In this document: piece by piece, positions 1-7,632 of the stretch
Layout: each line of letters begins with the position of its first letter
How positions within the stretch are numbered: position 1 is the first letter of the stretch
Notes under the pieces: generated by a model
The model's input: the letters and a program-made list of their open reading frames with translations, nothing else
Told to the model about the DNA's origin: nothing
The model's database searches: none
Assembly (NCBI GenBank): GCA_030428945.1
Contig: JAUIEC010000006.1
Coordinates: 1-64,000 of the forward strand
From: Phycisphaerae bacterium
GTDB taxonomy: Bacteria; Planctomycetota; Phycisphaerae; UBA1845; Fen-1342
Direction of reading: 5' to 3'
Length of the DNA: 64,000 nt
Translations under genes and position numbers: made by a program

Positions 1-30
1 CTATACTTCGCCACATTTGCCTAGAATTGC

Positions 31-36
31 TATAAT
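31..36 (+). promoter_or_regulatory. Possible -10 box upstream of parB
   Basis: A perfect TATAAT lies 135 bases before the parB start. No convincing -35 box sits 17 bases upstream. It may be the promoter of parB, or lie in the tail of an upstream gene outside the window (parA would be expected there). Confidence 0.3.
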
Positions 37-170
37 ATGGTGTCATAGATGGCAGGGAACGGGATTCACGAGGAATCACGGTGTTTACAAACGAGTGTCA
101 GCATTGCAGAAGGCAGCGGCGCAGCGTATTCTCCGGGCACAAATCACGGACCGCACGGAGGACGGACGAC

Positions 171-1133
171 ATGGCCAAGGCGAATCGGCTCGGCAAGGGC
201 CTCAGCGCAATCATCAGTACCGCTCGCAAGAGTTCGCCCGACGACGCGGCCCGCCCGGCGGGTGGTGGCCGGGTGGCGACCGCGCCCCCTGCCGAGACCA
301 CAACGGCCGAGGCCGTCTCGGCGGCCACGCCGCCCGAGCAGATCGTCCACACGCTTCCCGTGGAACAGGTGATCCCCAACCGCAACCAGCCGAGGTCTGT
401 CTTTGACGAGACGGCCCTGGCGGAGTTGTCCGCGTCGATCGCCGCCCAGGGTCTGTTGCAGCCGGTGGTGGTTCGGCCCGCGCAGGACGGGAAGTATGAG
501 CTGATCGCCGGCGAGCGGCGCTGGCGGGCGGCCCGGGCGGCCGGTCTGGATCGGATTCCGGCCCTGGTGCGGGACGTTTCGAACGAGGAGTCGGTGGAAC
601 TGGCGCTGATCGAGAACCTGCAGCGTGAAGATCTGAATGCGCTGGAAAGGGCGGTCGCGTACCAGAACTACCTGGACACCTTCGGGAAATCGGCCGAGGA
701 CCTGGCCCAGCGACTGGGAGAGAGCCGGGCCAACGTCGCCAACTACCTGCGTCTTCTGGGGCTTCACGTGGAAGTCCAGGGCATGCTTGAACGGGGCGAA
801 CTGAACATGGGACACGCCCGGGCCCTGGCCGGGGTCATGGATCAGCAGCGTCAGCTTGGGCTCGCCCGCCTGGCGATCCGCCGCAATCTCTCTGTTCGCC
901 AGGTTGAGGCTCTGACCCGCGAAACGCCGGAGCCACGTGAAAAGCCGGCCCCGAACCTCCCTTCCAAGCACCTTGAGGATGTGCAGCGCAGCCTGAGCAA
1001 ATCCCTCGGCCTGCCGGTCTCGCTGCAGCCGTCGCGGCGGAAGAACGCCGGCCGAATCGTGATTCGCTACGCCAGCCTGGAGGAGTTCGACCGGATCGCC
1101 GAGCGACTCTCCGGGGACAGCACCCTCGACTGA
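171..1133 (+). CDS. parB: Chromosome partitioning protein ParB
   Basis: ParB binds parS sites and spreads as a CTP-dependent DNA clamp; with ParA it segregates replicated origins. The 320-residue product opens MAKANRLGKGLSAII, typical of chromosomal ParB. It has the CTP-binding boxes GERRWRAA (114-121) and ENLQRE (148-153), a helix-turn-helix around 172-196 and a C-terminal dimerisation region. An in-frame start lies further upstream, but the ATG at 171 has a GGAG ten bases before it and matches the family N-terminus. Three exact parS sites lie within 460 bases after the stop. ParA is not seen and is probably just left of the window. Identification is secure from the motifs. Confidence 0.97.
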   Translation: MAKANRLGKGLSAIISTARKSSPDDAARPAGGGRVATAPPAETTTAEAVSAATPPEQIVHTLPVEQVIPNRNQPRSVFDETALAELSASIAAQGLLQPVVVRPAQDGKYELIAGERRWRAARAAGLDRIPALVRDVSNEESVELALIENLQREDLNALERAVAYQNYLDTFGKSAEDLAQRLGESRANVANYLRLLGLHVEVQGMLERGELNMGHARALAGVMDQQRQLGLARLAIRRNLSVRQVEALTRETPEPREKPAPNLPSKHLEDVQRSLSKSLGLPVSLQPSRRKNAGRIVIRYASLEEFDRIAERLSGDSTLD

Positions 1134-1162
1134 GGTCTCCCAACGACAACCCGGTCCACTCG

Positions 1163-1199
1163 AAAGGCTCGCGTCCCTGCCCGGATGCGGGCCTTTTCT
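1163..1199 (+). terminator. Rho-independent terminator of parB
   Basis: An 11-base stem, GGCTCGCGTCC pairing with GGATGCGGGCC across a 6-base loop, is followed by TTTT. It lies 30 bases after the parB stop, directly before a GAGCAAGT tandem repeat. Confidence 0.7.
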
Positions 1200-1235
1200 G
1201 AGTAAGCAAGTGAGCAGGTGAGCAAGTGAGCAAGG
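1199..1235. repeat. Tandem octamer repeat, GAGCAAGT type
   Basis: About four and a half copies of an 8-base word close to AGTGAGCA follow the parB terminator. No complementary arm is visible within 100 bases, so this is a one-armed member of the family. Confidence 0.7.
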
Positions 1236-1282
1236 GATGTCCGGGGGGAGGCTGCCGAGTATGCGTGATCGGCGGGGGCGCA

Positions 1283-1312
1283 AGCGTGTTTCACGTGAAA
1301 CAGCGTTGCGCA
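1283..1312. repeat. parS site 1 within a 30-bp direct repeat
   Basis: The perfect 16-bp palindrome TGTTTCACGTGAAACA spans 1287-1302 and equals the conserved bacterial parS consensus. It sits in a 30-bp block that is repeated exactly at 1396-1425. Confidence 0.95.
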
Positions 1313-1395
1313 CACCCGACCCGCTGCGGCCATCCGCGACCGACGTATGCTGAGCTGAAGGGCCCCTCGTCGCCGCTGGTCCCATCGGCCGACTG

Positions 1396-1425
1396 AGCGT
1401 GTTTCACGTGAAACAGCGTTGCGCA
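1396..1425. repeat. parS site 2 within a 30-bp direct repeat
   Basis: The same 16-bp palindrome lies at 1400-1415. The flanks are identical to those of site 1 over 30 bp, so the two sites arose by a local duplication about 113 bp apart. Confidence 0.95.
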
Positions 1426-1490
1426 TCTGCGGACAGTCGGCAGGGCACCCAGACCTCCGCCATCGTTGGTCCCCAGCTCCATCCCCCGAT

Positions 1491-1566
1491 CGCTCCCTAG
1501 CTCCCTGGCTCCCTCGCTCCCTGGCTCCCTCGCTCCCTGGCTCCCTAGCTCCTTGGCTCCCTCCCC
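1491..1566. repeat. Tandem octamer repeat, CTCCCTGG type
   Basis: Nine copies of an 8-base word (CTCCCT followed by AG, GG or CG) run head to tail between parS sites 2 and 3. The complementary strand reads GGGAGCNA. No left arm is seen, so it is one-armed. The array gives spurious Ser-Leu-Ala-Pro translations. Confidence 0.9.
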
Positions 1567-1575
1567 AAACAACCG

Positions 1576-1591
1576 TGTTTCACGTGAAACA
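1576..1591. promoter_or_regulatory. parS site 3
   Basis: This is a third exact copy of TGTTTCACGTGAAACA. Its flanks differ from those of sites 1 and 2. The two GTG triplets in and beside it are the only nearby in-frame start codons for the Nudix gene downstream. Confidence 0.95.
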
Positions 1592-2210
1592 ACCGCCGCG
1601 GATTCTATGTTTTCTATACTACATAGCAACACCGATCCGGCAGGGGGGATATAATCTCGCGCGAAATGCGGGCGGGTGCCCCCAACCGGAGTCGGCAGCG
1701 ATCGGCACAACACGCTTCAAAAGCCGCAAATTCAGCGTCGAAACCCGCGCTACCGCGGACGGCGACTTCGATGTCGTCACGCACCCCGGGGCTGCGGTCA
1801 TTCTGCCCGTCACCGAAGATGGCCGCATCATCCTGATCCGGAATCAGCGCCACGCCGTCGGCGAGACCCTGCTGGAACTCCCGGCCGGGACCCGCGAGCC
1901 GCCTGAGCCGACCATCGAGACCGCCCGCCGCGAGCTGCGCGAGGAGACCGGCTACTCGGCCGGCCGACTCGAGCCGCTGGTTTCCTACTATACCGCTCCC
2001 GGTTTCTGTAACGAGTTCATCGACGCCTTCGTCGCAACCGGCTTGACACCCGGGCCGACCGCACACGAAGCTACCGAGCGAATCACGATTCAGCCGATGC
2101 GCACGGACGAACTGCACGACGCCATCCGCCAGGGGCGGGTACGAGACGCCAAGACGATCGCAACCTTCTTGTATTACGAACGTTACGCGGAAAGGACACC
2201 CTCGGCATGA
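1584..2210 (+). CDS. Nudix hydrolase, ADP-ribose pyrophosphatase-like
   Basis: Nudix enzymes cleave nucleoside diphosphates linked to another moiety; this subfamily usually acts on ADP-ribose. The Nudix box GX5EX7REUXEEXGU is intact at about residues 102-124 (RELREETGY core), preceded by a strand reading VVTHPGAAVILPV. The start is uncertain: no in-frame ATG exists after 1419, and the in-frame GTG codons at 1575 and 1584 are in parS site 3. An ATC at 1701 would suit the family length better. A TATAAT at 1650-1655 and an out-of-frame ATG at 1666 suggest a start near there if the C run at about 1679 hides a one-base error. The stop overlaps the next gene start (ATGA), so the two are probably coupled. 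Confidence 0.85.
   Translation: MKQPPRILCFLYYIATPIRQGGYNLARNAGGCPQPESAAIGTTRFKSRKFSVETRATADGDFDVVTHPGAAVILPVTEDGRIILIRNQRHAVGETLLELPAGTREPPEPTIETARRELREETGYSAGRLEPLVSYYTAPGFCNEFIDAFVATGLTPGPTAHEATERITIQPMRTDELHDAIRQGRVRDAKTIATFLYYERYAERTPSA
1650..1655 (+). promoter_or_regulatory. Possible -10 box for Nudix-M50 operon
   Basis: A perfect TATAAT lies just downstream of parS site 3 and just before the conserved part of the Nudix gene. No clear -35 box accompanies it. Confidence 0.4.
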
Positions 2211-3211
2211 ACTTCTTCAACATGTCCTTTCACGTCGGCCGACTGTTCGGCATCGACATTCGCATCCATATCCTGTTCCTGATCCTGATGGCCTTCCGCC
2301 TGTTCGATGCCGGGCCGTACGTCTGGTACGAGGTCGGCTTCTGGACGATGCTGTTCGGCATCATCCTGCTGCACGAGTTCGGCCACTGCTTCGGGGCCCG
2401 CTCCGTCGGGGGCGACGCCAGCCACATCGTCCTCTGGCCGCTCGGCGGTCTGGCCTTCGCCCACGCACCGATGACGCCGTGGGCCCAGTTCGTCACGGTG
2501 GCGGCCGGGCCGGCGGTCAACCTGGTCTTCTGCCTGATCTCGGCCGGGATTCTGATTGCGGGTTCGGGTTCGCTGGAGATCGTTGGGATCAATCCGCTGA
2601 CCCGGGCGGTGTATTTCGAGCACTGGCTGGATGCGCCGCAGTGGGCCGGCTACCTGGGGATGTTCTACCGGGTGAATCTGTGGCTGCTGGCGTTCAACCT
2701 GCTGCCAATCTATCCGATGGACGGTGGGCAGTTGTTCCAGGTGATGCTGTGGCCGTCGATGGGTGTGCATCGTTCGACGGAGGTGGCGTGCCAGGTCGGG
2801 CTGGCGGGGTCGGTGCTGCTGGGGCTGTGGGGATTGCGGGAAGGGGGGATGCTGCTGTTCATCGCGATCTTCGGCGGGTTCACCTGTTACCAGCGTCTGC
2901 AGATGCTGAAGTACGGGATGGTGGTTGATGAGCGGATGAAGTACGCCCCGGTGCAGCGCTACAACATGCGGAAGAAGAGTATCTGGGAACGTCTGTTCGG
3001 GGCGCGCAAGAAGGCCGAGGTTGACGACGACGAGCCTTACAACCCCAACCCGGGCGGCTGGGAGGCGCGGCTGGACGAGAAGCGCAAGCAGCAGGACGAG
3101 GTTGACCGCATCCTGGCGAAGGTTCACAAGAGCGGGATCAACAGCCTGAGTTATGTCGAGCAGCAGACGCTGAAGCGCGCCAGCGAGGACGAGAAACGTC
3201 GCCGCGGATGA
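2207..3211 (+). CDS. M50-family intramembrane zinc metalloprotease
   Basis: This is a site-2-protease relative of 334 residues that should cleave membrane substrates within the bilayer. The metal motif HEFGH is at residues 56-60 in a hydrophobic helix, and the second motif (LLPIYPMDGGQ) is at about 168-178 and supplies the Asp ligand. Several hydrophobic segments span residues 20-240, followed by a charged soluble tail. The start overlaps the Nudix stop by four bases. The last codons (EKRRRG) are the first unit of the minisatellite that continues downstream, so the C-terminus has been captured by a repeat. The substrate is unknown. Confidence 0.88.
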   Translation: MNFFNMSFHVGRLFGIDIRIHILFLILMAFRLFDAGPYVWYEVGFWTMLFGIILLHEFGHCFGARSVGGDASHIVLWPLGGLAFAHAPMTPWAQFVTVAAGPAVNLVFCLISAGILIAGSGSLEIVGINPLTRAVYFEHWLDAPQWAGYLGMFYRVNLWLLAFNLLPIYPMDGGQLFQVMLWPSMGVHRSTEVACQVGLAGSVLLGLWGLREGGMLLFIAIFGGFTCYQRLQMLKYGMVVDERMKYAPVQRYNMRKKSIWERLFGARKKAEVDDDEPYNPNPGGWEARLDEKRKQQDEVDRILAKVHKSGINSLSYVEQQTLKRASEDEKRRRG

Positions 3212-3382
3212 TGGGAAGAGCGCCGCGTGCGATGAGAGGCATCGCCGCGGGTGGTGAAGAGCGTCGCCGCGGGTGATGGGCGTCGCCCCGGGTGGTGGGC
3301 ACCGCCGCGGGTGTTGAGAGGCGTTGCCGCGAATGATGGGCATTGCGGCAGGTGTTGAGAGGCGTTGCCGCGGGTGCGTGCC
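3193..3382. repeat. Minisatellite of 19-22 bp units
   Basis: About nine degenerate units resembling GAGAGGCGTTGCCGCGGGTG follow one another, some shortened to start at GGGC. The first unit codes the end of the M50 protease, and the rest is non-coding. Units alternate between long (22 bp) and short (19 bp) forms. Confidence 0.85.
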
Positions 3383-3609
3383 AGATGGCGGGGGCTGTTG
3401 GCCGGCAGCGCGCACCTTCGGCCCATTCGCGGTTGAAGCGGAACAATCCCCCCGGGGGCGCCCCCACCCCCGAATTCAATCGTACCACGGGGCGGCACCG
3501 CGCCGGTATCAGGCAAACACCCCAGATTTTCGGGGTTCCGCGAAGAACCCGTCGGCGTCGCGATGATGGACGTCGACCGATCGATCCCGCTCGATCGCCG
3601 TGGCGACGA
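3383..3609. other. Intergenic, no gene seen
   Basis: This gap lies between the minisatellite and the 3' end of the ribbon membrane protein. It has a run of C and G near 3450-3470, but I see no coding signal, promoter or terminator I would defend. Confidence 0.5.
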
Positions 3610-4092
3610 CTACGCGACCGACATCACCGCGCAGAAACATCCGCTGACCGCCAGGAACACCTGCACGCACCACAGCCCCGGGACCACCAGCCCCATGAAC
3701 AACATGTTGTGCCGGTAGTACGGCGAACGCCGCCGCCGAATCGCCCGGTTCCAGCACAGCCCGCGAGCCACCTGCACCGACGCAAACAGCGAACCGATCA
3801 GACTGCCCCAGACCACCAGCCACCCGAACCACTGCATCACGTTCTGCGCCACACGCCCCCGATCACCCATGCTGGCGGCCAGCATCACCACCAACAAAAA
3901 CGCCAGCAACGCCCCCGGCGCCGCCATCAGGCGCACCAGGATCTGCGGCATCGTCATCGACCAGCGACGCAACGACGCGCGAACCTCCACCAGGTCAAAC
4001 GCCGTCCCGCACTCCGGACAACGCGACCCCGGCAGACCACTCACGTCATACCCGCACTCGAGACAAAACGGCTCTGGCTGCTGCCCATCCAT
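3610..4092 (-). CDS. Zinc-ribbon membrane protein, unknown function
   Basis: This 160-residue protein begins with a zinc-ribbon pattern, Cys10-X2-Cys13 and Cys25-X2-Cys28 (CLECGYD...CPECGT), followed by about three hydrophobic segments (about 55-75, 87-110, 135-158). Small proteins with this head are common in Phycisphaerae-type genomes, but I know of no assigned role. A TAGAAT hexamer lies 8 bases before the ATG with no ribosome-binding site, suggesting a leaderless message. It stands alone between a minisatellite and a secreted-protein gene. Confidence 0.75.
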   Translation of the reverse strand: MDGQQPEPFCLECGYDVSGLPGSRCPECGTAFDLVEVRASLRRWSMTMPQILVRLMAAPGALLAFLLVVMLAASMGDRGRVAQNVMQWFGWLVVWGSLIGSLFASVQVARGLCWNRAIRRRRSPYYRHNMLFMGLVVPGLWCVQVFLAVSGCFCAVMSVA

Positions 4093-4100
4093 AGCGGGAC

Positions 4101-4106
4101 ATTCTA
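4101..4106 (-). promoter_or_regulatory. -10-like box, leaderless start
   Basis: On the minus strand this reads TAGAAT, 8 bases before the ATG at 4092. Transcription would begin at or next to the start codon. Confidence 0.4.
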
Positions 4107-4185
4107 ACCAGATCGGCCGTTCGATTTCAGGTGAGGAATCGGGCGCTCCGCATTCGACGGATACATGCCAGAACGTCGGCGCGCT

Positions 4186-4213
4186 GAGAAGACACCGCTC
4201 AACAGCGGTGGCG
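4186..4213. repeat. Dispersed hairpin repeat, GAGAAGACACYGCTC family
   Basis: GAGAAGACACCGCTC is followed by AA and CAGCGGTGGCGC, so CACCGCT pairs with AGCGGTG. Relatives lie at 5717-5753, 8124-8148, 36891-36934 and 46165-46194. Here it adjoins the 3' end of the spondin-domain gene. Confidence 0.65.
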
Positions 4214-4233
4214 CATCGCCCCGCGCGTCACCT

Positions 4234-5064
4234 CTACGGCATGCAGGTCTCGCCGAAGTTCGCCAGCACCTCGGCCAGGTCATCCAGCGTGACCGCCCGG
4301 TCGTTGGTCACGTCACCGTCCGCAACCACCGCGCCATTCGCCAGCCCGAAGCCGGCCAGTACCGTCGCCAGGTCGTCCAGGTCCGCGTCGCCGTCACCGT
4401 CGGTGTCGCCGGGGCAGGGAAGGTCAAGCAGGATGAACGTAAACGACCCCATCGGCGGCAGACCCGCGAACGGGATCTCGCCCGCCAGCGAACGAATCGG
4501 CTCGGCCGGGTTCGTGTCGCTGTTCGCCGAAGTGAAGTTCAACCCGCTGTCCGTGCCCGCATCCCACGGGTACAGGTCCACCGTCACGTTGTCGAGAAAG
4601 ACCCCGCCGGCGAACAACTCAACCCCGTTCACACCCAGGAACCAGTCCGGACTCGGCGCGATCATCGTCACCGCGGTCACGCGAGGATGCTGAACGCTGA
4701 CAGCCAGCGCGTTGTTCTCCGTGGTGGGCAGGCCGAACAGGGCGGTGCCCGTGAACCGGCGGTGCAGATTCCCCGCGTTCATCGCCACGGTGAACTCGGA
4801 ACCCAGCGTGCTGGTCGCGCCGGTCTCGGCCATGCTCTCGATCCCGGGCGTTGCGAGTCCGCCGGGCTCCCAGAACGTGACCTGGTCGTTGTGCGAGGCG
4901 CCGATCAACGGCGAGAAGTGCGCGTTGACCGGAAACGCCCCCGGATGCGTGGCCGCACTCCAACTGGCGTTGAAGTGAACGCGATAGCGGGCTTCCTGCG
5001 CGAAAGCGCCGCCTGCCAGCAGGCCGCCCACGGCGGCTGCGCACGAAAGTCGTTTCCAGAACAT
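4234..5064 (-). CDS. Secreted spondin-domain protein with dockerin-like repeats
   Basis: The 276-residue precursor starts with a signal peptide (about 1-23, ending GGAFAQ). Residues about 25-215 match a spondin N-terminal domain: RYRVHFNASWSAATHPG, then HFSPLIGASHN, then FWEPGGLATPGIESMAETG. The C-terminus has two EF-hand-like repeats, GDTDGDGDADLDDLATVLAGFG type and a weaker VADGDVTNDRAVTLDDL. Such tails are common on exported planctomycete proteins, where they may bind calcium or attach proteins. I chose the ATG at 5064 because GGGGAGG precedes it by seven bases and it yields the signal peptide. The role is probably extracellular; the ligand is unknown. Confidence 0.85.
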   Translation of the reverse strand: MFWKRLSCAAAVGGLLAGGAFAQEARYRVHFNASWSAATHPGAFPVNAHFSPLIGASHNDQVTFWEPGGLATPGIESMAETGATSTLGSEFTVAMNAGNLHRRFTGTALFGLPTTENNALAVSVQHPRVTAVTMIAPSPDWFLGVNGVELFAGGVFLDNVTVDLYPWDAGTDSGLNFTSANSDTNPAEPIRSLAGEIPFAGLPPMGSFTFILLDLPCPGDTDGDGDADLDDLATVLAGFGLANGAVVADGDVTNDRAVTLDDLAEVLANFGETCMP

Positions 5065-5372
5065 GTCGCACCTCCCCAGGTGTTCGTCGTCTCCTGATGA
5101 CATTGTCGAGCATCGCCACCGCCCGATCGCAAAGCGACCGGGAAGCGTCGGCACCGACTCCGCTGACCCGATTGGTCGCCGCCGCGACCCGATCCTGACA
5201 AAAAACTCCGGATGCGGCAATGCAAACCTGTGTCGTGCGGCCGCGAAGAAGTGAGAGAGGTTCGGCGGTCACGCGTCGAAGCCGGCGGCTGACGCGCGCC
5301 GAGCAGGCACGGCGAAGATCGCAGTGGCACGCGCCGCAGTGGCCCATGCGGCGGCTACCGCGCTTCCCGCGG
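5065..5372. other. Intergenic with repeat fragment
   Basis: No gene is supported here. At 5311-5330 a GCGAAGATCGCAGTGGCAC block matches units in the repeat island at 46206-46310. The promoter of the spondin-domain gene should lie at 5070-5200, but I do not see a clear box. Confidence 0.5.
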
Positions 5373-5687
5373 TCAGAGGGCCGTGAAGGTGGCGAAGTCC
5401 TCGTGGACCTCGGCCAGCGTGTCGAGCCTGGCGTACTCCGAGCAGGCCTCGAAGCGGTCCCACAGGGCGAGGACCTCGGGCGTTTCGTGCGCGACGCGAA
5501 TCGCGTCCGCGCCGGCCCACTCGGAAACCTGGATGATCACGCCGTCGGCCGAACGCATCAGGACCTCCGCGCGGTCCGTGGCGAGGCCGAGTCGGCGCAA
5601 CAGGGGGAGGCGGTCGGCAATGACCTGCAGGAGGTCGGCCTCCTTACCTGGTCTGGGTCGGAAGGCGGCGATCGTGATCTGTCCCAT
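5373..5687 (-). CDS. Antibiotic biosynthesis monooxygenase-like protein
   Basis: This 104-residue protein has the layout of a dimeric alpha/beta barrel: strand TIAAFRPRPG, helix KEADLLQVIADRLPLLRRLG, strand AEVLMRSADGVIIQVSEWAG and a helix ending in a short strand DFATFTAL. The family includes small monooxygenases and many proteins of unknown role. The ATG at 5687 gives the family N-terminus; a further 13 codons upstream look non-coding. It lies beyond the homogentisate dioxygenase gene on the same strand but is separated by a repeat island, so a link to tyrosine catabolism is only suggestive. Confidence 0.65.
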   Translation of the reverse strand: MGQITIAAFRPRPGKEADLLQVIADRLPLLRRLGLATDRAEVLMRSADGVIIQVSEWAGADAIRVAHETPEVLALWDRFEACSEYARLDTLAEVHEDFATFTAL

Positions 5688-5716
5688 GAGCGGGTCTCCG
5701 CTGGTGATGCCGCGCG

Positions 5717-5753
5717 GAGAAGGCACTGCTCGAAGAACTCAACAGCAGTGCCT
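5717..5753. repeat. Dispersed hairpin repeat, GAGAAGACACYGCTC family
   Basis: GAGAAGGCACTGCTC and AGCAGTGCCTGCTC flank a longer loop than in other copies, so GGCACTGCT pairs with AGCAGTGCC. It immediately precedes the REP-like palindrome at 5790. Confidence 0.65.
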
Positions 5754-5789
5754 GCTCCGGGCGAATGGCTTCGACCGGACGATGAAGTT

Positions 5790-5867
5790 GCCAAGCGGTG
5801 CGGCATCGACGCCTGTTGTCGCCGGGCGGATGCCAGCGCGGGCGGCCGCGTCGATGACGCACCCTAC
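5790..5867 (+). repeat. REP-like palindromic element, copy 1
   Basis: A 78-bp element begins GCCAAGCGGTGCGGCATCGA and ends CGTCGATGACGCACCCTAC. The 14-base arms TGCGGCATCGACGC and GCGTCGATGACGCA are inverted repeats with one mismatch. A second copy lies in the opposite orientation at 46323-46401; the ends match and the middle diverges. Confidence 0.75.
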
Positions 5868-5944
5868 GATTCCTGCGCGAAGGGACAACCAGACTCCGCT
5901 GCGCGAAGGGACTGCCGGACTTCGGGCTGGCTAGCGCGGTTGGA

Positions 5945-7147
5945 CTACTTCTTCCAGGTCGACTCGCCCTCGCGGGTGACCCAGGTCTGGTGGTAGTCCT
6001 CGTCCTCGATGCCGGCCGCGAACTTTGTCAGGCGGAACGGATCGTACGAGTCGCACATCACGGCCAGTTCGTCGGTGCGGGTCTTGCCGATCGACGCTTC
6101 ATACGTGCCGGGGTGCGGGCCGTGGCTGACACCGAGCGGGTGCAGGCTGACCGATTCGGAATCGATGCCCTTGCGCGAGGCGAAGTTGCCCTCGACGTAA
6201 TAAAGGATCTCGTCCATGTCGACGCTGGCATGCGCGTAGGGACACGGGATCGCCTTCTCGTGGAAGTCCGTGTGCCGCGGCACGAACGAACAGATCACGA
6301 AGCCGTCGCCGGCAAACGTGGTGTGAATCGTCGGCGGCAGGTGCACCAGGCCGGTCTTCGGCTGGAAGTCGTGGATGTTGAACGCGACCGGATAGACGAA
6401 GCCGTCCCAGCCGACCACGTCCAGCGGGAAGTGCTTGTAGCGATGCACCGTCAGGTCATCCATCTGCTTGGTGACGATGCTGAACGGCATCTCGTAGCCG
6501 TCGACCCCGGCCGGATCGAGCAGGCGCTCGGGGATCCGGAAGTCGCGGTGCGTGAACGGGGCGTAGTCGGTGATCTGCCCGTAGGCGTTGCGGTAGTCCT
6601 TCGGCACGCCGATCCAGGGGCGCCCCTCGAAGACCATCGCCGTAGCCGTGTCGTTGTCGAAGTGCAGCCGGTAGGCCGTCGAGCGTGGAATCAGGACGTA
6701 GTCGTGCTTCTTGAACGGCAGGATCCCGAAGACGCTCTCGAGGTATCCGCTGCCTTCCTTGATGAACCAGCATTCGTCGCCGTCGCCGTTCGAGAAGAAG
6801 TGCACGGCCGGTTCGTCGACCTTGACGATTCCGATCTGCAGGTACCGGTTGACCATCAGGGTCCTGCGGGCGGTCAGGAAGTCGCCGCCGGGCTGCAGGT
6901 CCTGCGTCCGGATGTGCCGGCGGTGCAGGGGCTGCCGTTCGAGCAGTTGGTGCGGGCAGAAGTCGGGCAGTTCGAGCGGTTCGACGCTGAACTCGTCGGT
7001 CGGCGGTACGCGGTAGTAGAGAATCGAGAAGGGGCCGTTGAACCCCTCGCGCGTCACCATCTGCTCCATCAGCAGTTTGCCGTCGTCGTCGTAGAAGGTC
7101 GTGTGCGGCTTGGCCGGCACCCGGCCGAGCGTGTGACGCTGAATCAT
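5945..7147 (-). CDS. hmgA: Homogentisate 1,2-dioxygenase family protein
   Basis: The family opens the aromatic ring of homogentisate to give maleylacetoacetate using non-haem iron, in tyrosine breakdown. The 400-residue protein belongs to the shorter bacterial form: PPTIHTTFAGDGFVICSFVPR, then HASVDMDEILYYVEGN and HPLGVSHGPHPGTYE, the last two being the cupin metal-site region (about 300-345). The start at 7147 begins MIQRHTLGRVPAKPHT as in relatives. A 4-hydroxyphenylpyruvate dioxygenase gene lies upstream on the same strand, which supports the role. Downstream maleylacetoacetate isomerase and fumarylacetoacetase genes are not seen in this window. Confidence 0.9.
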   Translation of the reverse strand: MIQRHTLGRVPAKPHTTFYDDDGKLLMEQMVTREGFNGPFSILYYRVPPTDEFSVEPLELPDFCPHQLLERQPLHRRHIRTQDLQPGGDFLTARRTLMVNRYLQIGIVKVDEPAVHFFSNGDGDECWFIKEGSGYLESVFGILPFKKHDYVLIPRSTAYRLHFDNDTATAMVFEGRPWIGVPKDYRNAYGQITDYAPFTHRDFRIPERLLDPAGVDGYEMPFSIVTKQMDDLTVHRYKHFPLDVVGWDGFVYPVAFNIHDFQPKTGLVHLPPTIHTTFAGDGFVICSFVPRHTDFHEKAIPCPYAHASVDMDEILYYVEGNFASRKGIDSESVSLHPLGVSHGPHPGTYEASIGKTRTDELAVMCDSYDPFRLTKFAAGIEDEDYHQTWVTREGESTWKK

Positions 7148-7185
7148 TGTCTACTCCCCGTGGTCAGCCCGCCGGGCGGGGCCGT

Positions 7186-7620
7186 CTACTCGGACGGCGT
7201 CTCGGCGTAGGCCACCTCTTCCAGTTCACCATCGTCGTCAAAGCGCAGCAGCCAGCAGGAACCCTTCCGGCAGGCGTGCCATTCGATTCCCAGTTCGGTC
7301 AGCGCGGCCGGGATGTTGTCCCCGTGCGCGCAGAGCACGAACACACCCTCGTCCTGGGGCAGCACGATCGGGTGCCCCTCCATCAGTTCGGGGTCCACCA
7401 GCACGGACATGTCGAGGGCGGCGGCCAGCGGTTCGACGGTCTGCACGCAGCGGACCGCGGGCGAACTGCGGACCTGGCTGACCGGCAGTTCGGCGAGGTT
7501 CTCTGCCAGGTTGCGGGCCTGCACGCGTCCTTTCCTGGTCAGGGTGCGCAGGTGGTCCTCGCCGCTGGCGTCGTCGCGATCACCGGCCTTGGCATGTCGA
7601 ATGAGCAGCACGACGCGCAT
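7186..7620 (-). CDS. SixA-like histidine phosphatase
   Basis: This 144-residue member of the histidine phosphatase superfamily has the phosphohistidine motif LIRHAKAGD at its N-terminus (Arg8, His9) and a second catalytic His in LCAHGDNIP. SixA relatives remove phosphate from phosphohistidine or small phosphomonoesters. It lies 12 bases downstream of the RidA-like gene and 38 bases upstream of hmgA, so it is probably transcribed with them, although it has no known part in tyrosine degradation. The substrate cannot be told from sequence. Confidence 0.85.
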   Translation of the reverse strand: MRVVLLIRHAKAGDRDDASGEDHLRTLTRKGRVQARNLAENLAELPVSQVRSSPAVRCVQTVEPLAAALDMSVLVDPELMEGHPIVLPQDEGVFVLCAHGDNIPAALTELGIEWHACRKGSCWLLRFDDDGELEEVAYAETPSE

Positions 7621-7632
7621 GAAGCAGACCTC

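Noticed and set aside
1490..1566. Proline/alanine-rich proteins (Ser-Leu-Ala-Pro repeats) and similar leucine-rich strings at other repeats
   Set aside because: They are translations of the tandem octamer arrays and change with frame; no ribosome-binding sites or conservation.
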